Assembly (NCBI RefSeq): GCF_010501055.1
Contig: NZ_QVMO01000015.1
Coordinates: 1-61,961 of the forward strand
Source: Dysgonomonas sp. 521
GTDB taxonomy: Bacteria; Bacteroidota; Bacteroidia; Bacteroidales; Dysgonomonadaceae
Length of the DNA stretch: 61,961 nucleotides
Direction of reading: 5' to 3'
The position numbers and the translations under genes are program-made. Numbering within the stretch: the stretch's first letter is position 1; the number at the start of each line of letters is the position of its first letter. This document shows positions 8,122-15,484 of the stretch, in pieces. Below the pieces are notes generated by a model. It was given only the letters and a program-made list of their open reading frames with translations, was not told where the DNA came from and did not search any database.

Positions 8122-10569
8122 CTAGTATTCCGAAACCAATGTAATCCATTTGCCCGCAGAAGTCACCCATACTTCTTTATAAGTCGCATTGTTGGTCTGT
8201 GGCCAGTAAGGAAAGTCTTCATCATCCAGCGCGCGGATACCCACGGGCATCTCGCCTGTCATTTCACCCGACGAAAACGTATCCATTTGCGGATAATTAT
8301 CCCCTTCACCATATATGAGTGATTGCCCAAACGGATTTTTGCCTACAGTCCAATATAATTGCTCGCGTCCTATTTGAAGCAGTTGCTCATCATTCAGGAA
8401 TTTCCCGCAAATAGCGGCAGCCTTGCCCATCGACAGATGTACGGCCGTATTCCCGTTGAAGATACCGAAAGATACAGGGAAGCGTTTCAGGTAATGTTCT
8501 TCATCCAGTTTTACAGCTTTTTTCAGTTGGACAGTAAACCGGTCTTTTTCAGTGCCATCTACAAATAGGTGCGAATGCTGAAAACTGACTTCGTCTTTTG
8601 CTTCATCAATATGGTAAACCCCGCTCGAAATCATGCCATAAGGGGCAGTATACTGCATCAGTCCTTTCAGATAATCGCCATACAGCCGGATTGACTCCGC
8701 CCATCTGCTATAATCCGCATGCTGTGGCTGTGTTTCGCAAAGCAGGGTCATGGCCTGCATATATACCTGTTCGCGCGACTGGTGGTTGTAGTGTACAATC
8801 ACTTTCTTCGATTTATCGCGATAGAAGAAGCCTTTGGTCTTATCCTTATCATTCAATGGCTCTTTGCGCTGGCAGTCGAGTGCATAATTGATATATTCAA
8901 CAGCCTTTTTGGCATAATATTCACTTGTCGTCAATTTATACAACATACTTGCCGCCCACGATATGGTCGCCATATACTGGCTCTCGGATGTATTGTAACT
9001 ATGTTCATAGAAATGGATAAATTCTCCATAACCAACCTCTGCATGTCTTTTCAAAGCAAATTCGAAATCTTCCATTGCTACATTCATCAGATGCTCGTAA
9101 AGCATCGGGTCATGGTCAGCTACAGACATGGCTGCAAACGCCTCGTAAGCTGAGAACAGGAAATTGTCGAAAGCAGAATTATGCACCCGTACACTTGTTA
9201 TATCGTCCTGTGTGCCAAATACGCCATCTGTCCAGATAAGCAGTCCTACGCTGCTGGCGCGGTATCCGTCGCCATAACGGTTGCGGAGCATAAACTCAAT
9301 CCCCCATTCGGCTTCTTCGAGCATACGCCTTGCTAATATTTCATTTTTATCTTTCAGCTTATTATACGCTTCCAGAAGGGCATAGGTCACATCCCCCGTC
9401 TGAAGCACCTGTTGCGAGAGGTCGCCCGCATCGTGCCAGCCTCCGGCAAACGAAATCATCTTGCCATCATGCTTAGAGCAAAGGTCGATGTGGCATGTGC
9501 CATGTTTACCCGGAACAGGATATCCGCAACGCTGGCAGAAGATATAGTTCAGTACCCGCCAGAGGGAGTTATCCCAGATATTTGCTCCTATTACAAAAGG
9601 TTCGGTTGTAATATTCCCTACCTTCAACCTGAAAGTGCCGGATTGATTGAAATCAGAAAAATCAGCTACATCAAATTCACCGATAGTTGTTTGGGCTTTC
9701 TTTATCTGTCCATTAAATACAACTCCATTATTTTGAGCATCCATCAATTGGAACTGGTTATTGTGATTGGCTATATTTACAATGGCTGTTTTGTTATCAT
9801 TCAGCATATAACCTGTGGTGGAATATACAATCTTGTTGTTGCCGGGTACCCATCCGCTTATTATTTCGGGGTCTTCTATCTGCTGGAGTTCAAAGTCTTT
9901 GAAAAAATAGCTGAACATATCCCCGTTTGTGCGGTCTTTCCCTTTGATGCTTACATTAAAGCTGATCCTCTGTACTTTGTCCCGCTGGTATTCCCCTAAG
10001 TCCAGATAATAAGAACCGTCTTTCCAATTGTTAAGATTGATCAGATGTGAACCTGATTGCCTGTTATAACCTTCTTTTTTAGGTGAGTCTCCATTCTCAA
10101 TAATAAAGTTGATATTAACCACGCGTGCTCCGGGTGATACTGGATATATATCAAATTTTATCCGGTTATATTTTTCCCAGTTTTCCCCATTTATTTCAAG
10201 GGTCATTCCTGCATTGCCATATACGGCATAGTCGGGGTCGGAGGCTGAGCCTGTGGCTCTTTTTCCTGTGGATGCCGGGTAATGTAGGGCTAATATCTTT
10301 TTCCCGTCAAAAGTGTTCATGCTTGAGACTTTTCCGTATCCTGTAGCTTTCCAGTCGCTGTCAGAAGTCGATATTGGTTCAGAATAGAGGACTTTTTTCT
10401 GCAAACCCTTTGCTTCTGCCGACCTCGAAAAATCGAGAGGGAGAGGGCTGTGAATGATTCCCGACCGGATAATCTCTTTCTCCAGTTGTTTATCGGAAGC
10501 CAGTGATATCTGAGCCATGCCGTTGATAAAGCATGACATTGTGAGTAGGTATATTGATAATCTTTTCAT
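8122..10569 (-). CDS. Glycoside hydrolase family 9 protein
   Basis: This 815-residue secreted enzyme begins with a signal peptide (MKRLSIYLLTMSCFINGMAQ). Residues ~60-235 resemble a carbohydrate-binding beta-sandwich, ~240-330 match the Ig-like CelD_N domain that precedes many GH9 modules, and ~335-815 form the (alpha/alpha)6 catalytic domain. The GGWHDAGD motif near residue 380 carries the catalytic aspartates. A late TYKEVW segment is a candidate for the acid glutamate. GH9 contains endoglucanases and exo-beta-glucosaminidases. Because nagB, a ROK kinase and a permease lie directly upstream, I favour an oligosaccharide-trimming role, perhaps on glucosamine-containing chains; this is inference. 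Confidence 0.85.
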   Translation of the reverse strand: MKRLSIYLLTMSCFINGMAQISLASDKQLEKEIIRSGIIHSPLPLDFSRSAEAKGLQKKVLYSEPISTSDSDWKATGYGKVSSMNTFDGKKILALHYPASTGKRATGSASDPDYAVYGNAGMTLEINGENWEKYNRIKFDIYPVSPGARVVNINFIIENGDSPKKEGYNRQSGSHLINLNNWKDGSYYLDLGEYQRDKVQRISFNVSIKGKDRTNGDMFSYFFKDFELQQIEDPEIISGWVPGNNKIVYSTTGYMLNDNKTAIVNIANHNNQFQLMDAQNNGVVFNGQIKKAQTTIGEFDVADFSDFNQSGTFRLKVGNITTEPFVIGANIWDNSLWRVLNYIFCQRCGYPVPGKHGTCHIDLCSKHDGKMISFAGGWHDAGDLSQQVLQTGDVTYALLEAYNKLKDKNEILARRMLEEAEWGIEFMLRNRYGDGYRASSVGLLIWTDGVFGTQDDITSVRVHNSAFDNFLFSAYEAFAAMSVADHDPMLYEHLMNVAMEDFEFALKRHAEVGYGEFIHFYEHSYNTSESQYMATISWAASMLYKLTTSEYYAKKAVEYINYALDCQRKEPLNDKDKTKGFFYRDKSKKVIVHYNHQSREQVYMQAMTLLCETQPQHADYSRWAESIRLYGDYLKGLMQYTAPYGMISSGVYHIDEAKDEVSFQHSHLFVDGTEKDRFTVQLKKAVKLDEEHYLKRFPVSFGIFNGNTAVHLSMGKAAAICGKFLNDEQLLQIGREQLYWTVGKNPFGQSLIYGEGDNYPQMDTFSSGEMTGEMPVGIRALDDEDFPYWPQTNNATYKEVWVTSAGKWITLVSEY

Positions 10570-10959
10570 AGAGTAATAGGTAATGTTAAAAAGTAACAGA
10601 AGTAACAGGTTTTGTATTGCTTTTTCATTGTTACCTTTTATAATCTATCCATTCATATTATCTTGTAATAGATAAAAATGAAATATAATGATATTAACGA
10701 GGGTGTGTCAAAAGTATTTTTTCATATCTATTTACATACGCTCCGCTCCTGTGACCGTTGGTTGTCATGTTGAACGGAGTGAAACATCTCGTATCTAGTA
10801 GGTCGAGATTCTTCGTTGCACTCAGAAACAACGTTCGCCGAAGCGAAGGCGAGGCAGTGACAAAGAGAGTAGCAATTTGATAGAGATGTTTTACTTTTGA
10901 CACACCCTCATATTATTTATTTTTTGTCCACCTTCCTTTTGGGGAGGACGGGAGGGGTG
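10570..10959. repeat. Intergenic region with MITE-like element D (10699-10909)
   Basis: The element is ~211 bp and has perfect terminal inverted repeats GAGGGTGTGTCAAAAGTA/TACTTTTGACACACCCTC. The interior has no coding frame. It contains one copy (10734-10763) of a 30-bp cassette that also occurs inside unrelated repeats at 23614 and 25572. The termini resemble insertion-sequence ends, so it may be mobilised by a transposase encoded elsewhere. Upstream, 10588-10640 is a copy of the AAAAAGTGACA-type repeat. Confidence 0.8.
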
Positions 10960-12273
10960 TTATTCTGCCGACTGGCGTACACGCGAACCTAACAGCGCAT
11001 AATATAACATGTATACTTCGCCGAAAATAACAATCAGCCATGTCCATCTCCAGCCACCCATTGCATCTGCAAGCATACCTTGCAAGAGCGGAAGAATAGC
11101 ACCACCCACAACTCCAATCATAAATACGCCGGAGGCAACAGATGTATATTTTCCAAGTTTGGCAACGGAAAGAGTAAATATGGCTCCCCACATTATGGAA
11201 TGGAATAAACCTACAGCAACGAGTAACCACGGGCTATTCATTGCAATAGCCAGAATAGTTAGTGTAGTAGCAGAAACGGTCGTTACCACCAACTGTACCC
11301 GTGGCGGAACTTTACTCAGTGAACTTCCTACCAGACGGCCAATCAGCATACCGCCCCAATAGAGGGTAGCCATCAGTGCCGGAATGGCAAAGTTGATACC
11401 GAAGATGGTAAGCGAACTACTGCCGAAGAATGAGAATGGCCCGTTTAAGGCTTCCTGTTCGATGGCATATAGATTAATATTTGCACCGATGGCAACTTCA
11501 ACTCCCACATAGAAAAAAATAGCGATAACGCCTAATGTAAGGTGGGTAAAAGACCAGACGCTTTTTTCCAGTTTTTCACCTGCTTCTGCTTTTGTTCCTT
11601 CGATGTCAGGCAGGGACAGTTTCATTACTACCAAAGCTACAATAAACATTACCACAACCAATGCGATAAAAGGAGTCATCAGCTGGCTTACCTGTACTTG
11701 TTCCATCGACAAACCGCCAAAGACAATACCTGTAACAAAGAATGGCGCAATGGTAGTACCTATCGAATTGGACGAACCTCCGATAGCCAGTCGTTGGATA
11801 GGCTGTGTTCCTTTTACGGTACAGGCTACCAGATACGGATTAATAACCACTTGCAGGATAGTCGCAGATGCACCTACCACAAACGAACCTATAAGGAAAA
11901 TAAAGAATCCCGAAGGCACGGTCGCTGACGCTATCTGTACACTAGAGTCTGGGAACTTTACAGTAAACCAGGAAGAAAGGAAGAAGATAAACAGCCCGAC
12001 AATCATAATGAACAATCCACGGACTAATGTCCCTTTATAACCGTATTTGGTTACCCATGATGAGCCTATACCGCCTGTAAGCGGATAAGCCAGGAACCAC
12101 GAAAAGGTAATGAGTGTGGCAAATGTGTTTTTCAGGTCGCCCGCATTTTGCAGGAAAGCCGCTTTCAATGGGCCTTGAAACTGGCCGTTTGCTGTTGTTA
12201 AAAATCCTACAACAAAGAATAGGAACACCAATGTAATAAATGGGCCTACATAGTTAATTTGTTTTTGTGTCAT
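10960..12273 (-). CDS. Sugar MFS transporter (FHS/GluP-like)
   Basis: This inner-membrane permease of 437 residues starts at ATG 12273 (MTQKQINYVGPFITLVFLFF); the longer frame upstream is hydrophilic and unlikely. About twelve hydrophobic segments are visible. The motifs LTTANGQFQGPLKAAF, QVVINPYLVA and GGSSNSIGTTIAPFF match the fucose/glucose-galactose/GlcNAc branch of the MFS. Those members are proton-sugar symporters. Its place between nagB and the GH9 gene suggests uptake of an (amino) sugar released outside the membrane; the exact sugar cannot be read from the sequence. Confidence 0.88.
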   Translation of the reverse strand: MTQKQINYVGPFITLVFLFFVVGFLTTANGQFQGPLKAAFLQNAGDLKNTFATLITFSWFLAYPLTGGIGSSWVTKYGYKGTLVRGLFIMIVGLFIFFLSSWFTVKFPDSSVQIASATVPSGFFIFLIGSFVVGASATILQVVINPYLVACTVKGTQPIQRLAIGGSSNSIGTTIAPFFVTGIVFGGLSMEQVQVSQLMTPFIALVVVMFIVALVVMKLSLPDIEGTKAEAGEKLEKSVWSFTHLTLGVIAIFFYVGVEVAIGANINLYAIEQEALNGPFSFFGSSSLTIFGINFAIPALMATLYWGGMLIGRLVGSSLSKVPPRVQLVVTTVSATTLTILAIAMNSPWLLVAVGLFHSIMWGAIFTLSVAKLGKYTSVASGVFMIGVVGGAILPLLQGMLADAMGGWRWTWLIVIFGEVYMLYYALLGSRVRQSAE

Positions 12274-12315
12274 AAAAATATGATTTAAGATTAATAATTT
12301 CAAATATTTAATGCC

Positions 12316-12376
12316 GTAGGGGCGAACCTGTGTGTCCGCCCGTTTTATCCGGGCAGACACATAGGTCTGCCCCTAC
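12316..12376. repeat. GC-rich palindromic repeat (GTAGGGGC...GCCCCTAC)
   Basis: A ~61-bp inverted repeat sits in the nagB-permease gap: the GTAGGGGC end with CCTGTGTGTCCGCCCG pairs with CGGGCAGACACATAGG and the GCCCCTAC end. It belongs to the same class as 7973-8040 and 58233-58415. Confidence 0.6.
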
Positions 12377-12387
12377 ATATTATCCTA

Positions 12388-13119
12388 TCATATAATATAT
12401 TTAGCCGATGCCGTATCCAACAGAAACTCACAATTAGGATGCAATTGCAGGATAGATGCCGGAATATCCGTTGAAATCGGCCCTTCGAGCATTTGTTTTA
12501 CAATTTCAGCTTTGCTGTCGCCCTTTGCTACTAGCAGTATTTTGCGAGAGTGCATAATGTTTTTTATACCTAAGGTAAGTCCCCCAAGTTCTTTGTCTGT
12601 AATACCCGTTTCCTTACGGACACGTACTTCAAGCACTTCGTCCATTTTGGATACCCATGTTTCCTGCTCGAAAGGCGTATCCGGCTGATTGAATCCCAAA
12701 TGCCCGTTTGTTCCAAGTCCCAAGACTTGCAAATCGACACCTCCGCGGTCTTCCAGTGCTTTCTGAAACAGATAGCATTCTTTCTCAAAATCATCCGAAT
12801 AAGTAGGCGGCATAATGAAGTTTTCTTCTTTGATGCCAAGTGCATCGGCTATCTGTGTTTTTATCATGGTATAGCACGCTCCATCATATTCGCGGGGAAC
12901 ATTGGTGATTTCATCCAGCCCGAAAAGTGTAATATCCGAAACATCGAATGGATGAGATTGATAGATTTCGCTGACAAGAGCATGCATATTCTTAGTCGTT
13001 TGTCCGGTGGAAAGGCCTATAACTGCTTTTGCGTTATTTAGCATTTCCCCGATAATCCGCCATGCGGCTATGCGGTCAAACTCTTTTTCGTCTTTGGCAA
13101 TTGTAATTTTTAGATTCAT
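12388..13119 (-). CDS. nagB: Glucosamine-6-phosphate deaminase-like protein (NagB family)
   Basis: The family converts glucosamine-6-phosphate to fructose-6-phosphate and ammonia, feeding amino sugars into glycolysis. This 243-residue protein shows the NagB/RpiA/SOL fold with GLSTGQTTKNMHALV (phosphate loop), FGLDEITNVP (the catalytic Asp/Glu region, equivalent to NLDEY), VLGLGTNGHLGFNQP (with the ring-opening histidine) and LTLGIKNIM near the end. The FGLDEIT and GFNQP variants point to the diverged branch common in Bacteroidetes, so the substrate could be a close relative. It lies between the ROK kinase and the sugar permease. Confidence 0.87.
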   Translation of the reverse strand: MNLKITIAKDEKEFDRIAAWRIIGEMLNNAKAVIGLSTGQTTKNMHALVSEIYQSHPFDVSDITLFGLDEITNVPREYDGACYTMIKTQIADALGIKEENFIMPPTYSDDFEKECYLFQKALEDRGGVDLQVLGLGTNGHLGFNQPDTPFEQETWVSKMDEVLEVRVRKETGITDKELGGLTLGIKNIMHSRKILLVAKGDSKAEIVKQMLEGPISTDIPASILQLHPNCEFLLDTASAKYII

Positions 13120-13150
13120 ATGTTTATTATTTAAAAATTCAAGATTTAAT

Positions 13151-13367
13151 AGAGTTTATATTCAATAAGATTATATATGGTTTATTCTCTGTGATTTAAT
13201 TGCCTCCTGCTTTAGCTGGAGGATAATAGTCTAATCAGATAATGGCTTTAGCCAAAATGTTTTGACTAAAGTCGTTTTCTATCTGTATTATTATCCACGA
13301 CTTGAAAGTCGTGGCAACTAAAACTCCTAAAAATATGCTTCTTACTCTTTTATTGAATATAAACTCT
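13151..13367. repeat. MITE-like repeat, family C copy 1
   Basis: This 217-bp element has terminal inverted repeats AGAGTTTATATTCAATAAGA and TTATTGAATATAAACTCT. A second copy lies at 23352-23569. Inside are three conserved hairpins: CCTCC-GCTTTAGC-GGAGG, GGCTTTAGCC next to GACTAAAGTC, and CCACGACTTGAAAGTCGTGG. The structure is REP-like and non-coding. It fills most of the nagB-ROK gap. Confidence 0.88.
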
Positions 13368-13429
13368 AATAATTTAAAAATTTTAAGACTGAAAAGAATC
13401 TTTAATTCTTTAAACTTTAAATCTTTAAA

Positions 13430-14377
13430 TTATTTATTCATTGCTACGGCTGCCGCCCCAATTAATCCGATATAAGCAGGGTCAAGTTTAGTCAGTACCA
13501 CGCCATTGGATACAAAACGGATGGTGGTTTTATTCAGTTTGTCTAAAACCTTCGGGTAAATAAATCCGCTGGAAACGATTCCTCCACCTAAAACAACTGT
13601 ATCGGGGTCGCTTACCCGCACCAGATTCATTATAAGCCCGGCTATACCTTCAGCCGCATTGTCTACTAAATGGACACAAAGTTCATCGCCTTTTTCGTAT
13701 AAGGAGTATACTTCCCTTACATCCACCTTGATGTTTTCATCTTCAGATATAGTAAGTTGGGTTGTATATTTATCCTTCAATAAGCGGGCAGAACGGTCGA
13801 ACCCTACACCTGCGGCGATCAGTTCCACGCAGTTATCGCGTCCGCATCCGCACTTTATGCCGATGTTTACGCCTACATTTGTATGCCCTACCTCTCCGGC
13901 ATTGAAGTGGCTACCTCTTACCAGATTTCCGTTTATAATAAATCCGGCGGCAATGCCTGTACCTATATTGATGTAGATAAAATCTTTGGATTGCTTGCCG
14001 TAGCCCCATTCCTTTTCGGCGCGGGTGGCGCTTTTCACATCATTGTCTATATAGCAGGGTATGCCATAGGCTCCGGATAATTCTTTTGCCAAAGGTGTCG
14101 GCTGATTCCGTTTCGGGTCCATTTGCAGCCAGATGCCACTGGCATTATCAACGCGACCGATGAGCCCGACCCCCATACTGGCCGGTTTTTCTCCGGTAGC
14201 CCAGCCTACAGTGCTGATGTAATCATCGAGGGATGTTTTGATGATAGAAAAAGCGGTGATCTGGTCGATATATCCTGTTTCATACCTTTTATGATTCAGA
14301 ATTTTGCCTTGTTCGTCTACTTCTCCTATCAGGAGTTTTGTTCCTCCTAAGTCGAGTGCAAGATAAGTTTGTTTCAT
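13430..14377 (-). CDS. ROK family sugar kinase
   Basis: ROK kinases phosphorylate hexoses such as glucose, GlcNAc or ManNAc with ATP. The 315-residue protein has the N-terminal phosphate motif LALDLGGTKL, the catalytic DNDV (YIDNDVKSA), NIGTGIAAGFIINGNLVRG, and the zinc-binding ROK signature ending in CGCGRDNCVE near residues 180-190. The C-terminal VVLGGGIVSSG is also typical. There is no helix-turn-helix, so it is a kinase and not a repressor. Next to NagB it probably makes the sugar-6-phosphate for that enzyme, but its specificity is not visible. Confidence 0.92.
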   Translation of the reverse strand: MKQTYLALDLGGTKLLIGEVDEQGKILNHKRYETGYIDQITAFSIIKTSLDDYISTVGWATGEKPASMGVGLIGRVDNASGIWLQMDPKRNQPTPLAKELSGAYGIPCYIDNDVKSATRAEKEWGYGKQSKDFIYINIGTGIAAGFIINGNLVRGSHFNAGEVGHTNVGVNIGIKCGCGRDNCVELIAAGVGFDRSARLLKDKYTTQLTISEDENIKVDVREVYSLYEKGDELCVHLVDNAAEGIAGLIMNLVRVSDPDTVVLGGGIVSSGFIYPKVLDKLNKTTIRFVSNGVVLTKLDPAYIGLIGAAAVAMNK

Positions 14378-14576
14378 ATAAGTTAAGTTTCATGGTTTTA
14401 TATTTCAGGATTAGCGGCATCAAAAGTGTACCCATGTTATCTGAACATGTGATTGTACAAGGGTTCTGCTGCAAAAAAGCTACAGGAAAAACAAAAAATA
14501 GGATAAAACACAATAGATGTTTTATGAATGAATGTTCTCATGATTTGCGCCGTTGCGAGTGTATGTTCTTAATTTT

Positions 14577-14792
14577 AGAGTCTGTTTAAATTTTATAGCA
14601 AATCTTTTTTATAGCTATTTTTAGATGGATTTTATCATTTTTGCTAGCCGAACCAACGGTCAGCGGAGCTAATTAGCGGGCTAAACCAAGAGTAAAAAGG
14701 GTAAAAGACGGTAAAAAGAGCATAAAAAAATTGCTAAGAACTATTGACCTGAACCTGTAATAAAAATTTTCGCTAAAATTTAAACAGGCTCT
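14577..14792. repeat. MITE-like repeat, family A2 copy 1
   Basis: The ends are inverted (AGAGTCTGTTTAAATTTTA and TAAAATTTAAACAGGCTCT). A close copy lies at 32142-32338 and short derivatives at 17794-17860 and 48212-48290. Compared with the 32142 copy it carries an extra AACCAACGGTCAGCGGAGCT stretch at 14651-14670. Confidence 0.85.
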
Positions 14793-14880
14793 TGTTATTC
14801 AGATATAAGGTTCCGGCAGGAATGTAATTCCTTTTCCGGGTTTTGTAGATATAATCATTTCATCTAATAAGAACATATTT

Positions 14881-15091
14881 ATGCGAATCAAGGGTTAACT
14901 GTGCTATTTTTTGTCCCTTTAGGGACTGAATGTTGGTAGAAAGAAGCTTTAACCGGTTAATTGCGTGCCGTCAGGTACGCAATATCTACAGAACAATTCA
15001 CATTTTGTACCTGACGGCACAAAAAACGAATTTCATTCATGTTTCTACCAATATGATGTGCCTAACGGCACATTTAACCCTTGATTCGCAT
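14881..15091. repeat. Palindromic repeat, family B copy 1
   Basis: This ~211-bp element is nearly identical to 34868-35080. Its ends are inverted (ATGCGAATCAAGGGTTAA and TTAACCCTTGATTCGCAT). The interior has a 14-bp perfect stem (GTGCCGTCAGGTAC/GTACCTGACGGCAC) and smaller hairpins (GTCCCTTTAGGGAC, GTGCCTAACGGCAC). An open frame across it is conserved only because the repeat is, and I regard it as non-coding. Confidence 0.88.
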
Positions 15092-15163
15092 TATTTACAT
15101 TTTACTGAAATATTTTAGGATATATTCTTTTTCGTCCGGATTCTTATATTTTCAAGATTTAGA

Positions 15164-15342
15164 AACTGTTTAAATTTTATTCGTTCAAATTTTTAGAGCT
15201 GTTTTAGAGATGCTTTTTTTCTTTCTCGAAACGATAATAGCGGGCTATTTGAGTTGAGAAAAAGGAAAAAACAGCCGAAAACAGACTAAAAATGAACGAA
15301 GAAAAAGGTATAATAAAATATTCGTATAAAATTTAAACAGTT
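15164..15342. repeat. MITE-like repeat, family A1 copy 1
   Basis: The ends are AACTGTTTAAATTTTAT and ATAAAATTTAAACAGTT, perfect inverted repeats. Copies lie at 23570-23725 and 25484-25695, with a right-half copy at 39909-39991. This copy lacks the 30-bp cassette, which defines the empty site after 15250. Confidence 0.88.
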
Positions 15343-15396
15343 ACTTACCTTTTCACCCATTAAATTCTTTATTAAAACGGGGAAAAAGGAAAAGGA

Positions 15397-15434
15397 GATG
15401 AAGAATCCCGGTTTAAGAGTCAGGATTCTTCATC
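15397..15434 (-). terminator. Intrinsic terminator of the GH3 gene
   Basis: A 12-bp perfect stem (GATGAAGAATCC/GGATTCTTCATC) lies 50 bp past the GH3 stop, followed on the minus strand by a T-rich run (TCCTTTTCCTTTTT). Confidence 0.75.
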
Positions 15435-15484
15435 TTTATTGGAAACAACGTTAGATAAAACGCTGTATATTACAGTCGAATAGA

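Larger units (their letters stand above)
14378..15484. repeat. 1.1-kb intergenic region built of three repeat elements
   Basis: No gene is seen. In order it holds MITE A2 (14577-14792), repeat B (14881-15091), MITE A1 (15164-15342) and the GH3 terminator (15397-15434). About 200 bp before the first repeat show nothing recognisable. Confidence 0.8.

Noticed and set aside
14930..15118. Conserved plus-strand frame in repeat B (also 34888-35073)
   Set aside because: The frame is conserved only because the whole repeat is; the sequence is better explained by stems than by codons.
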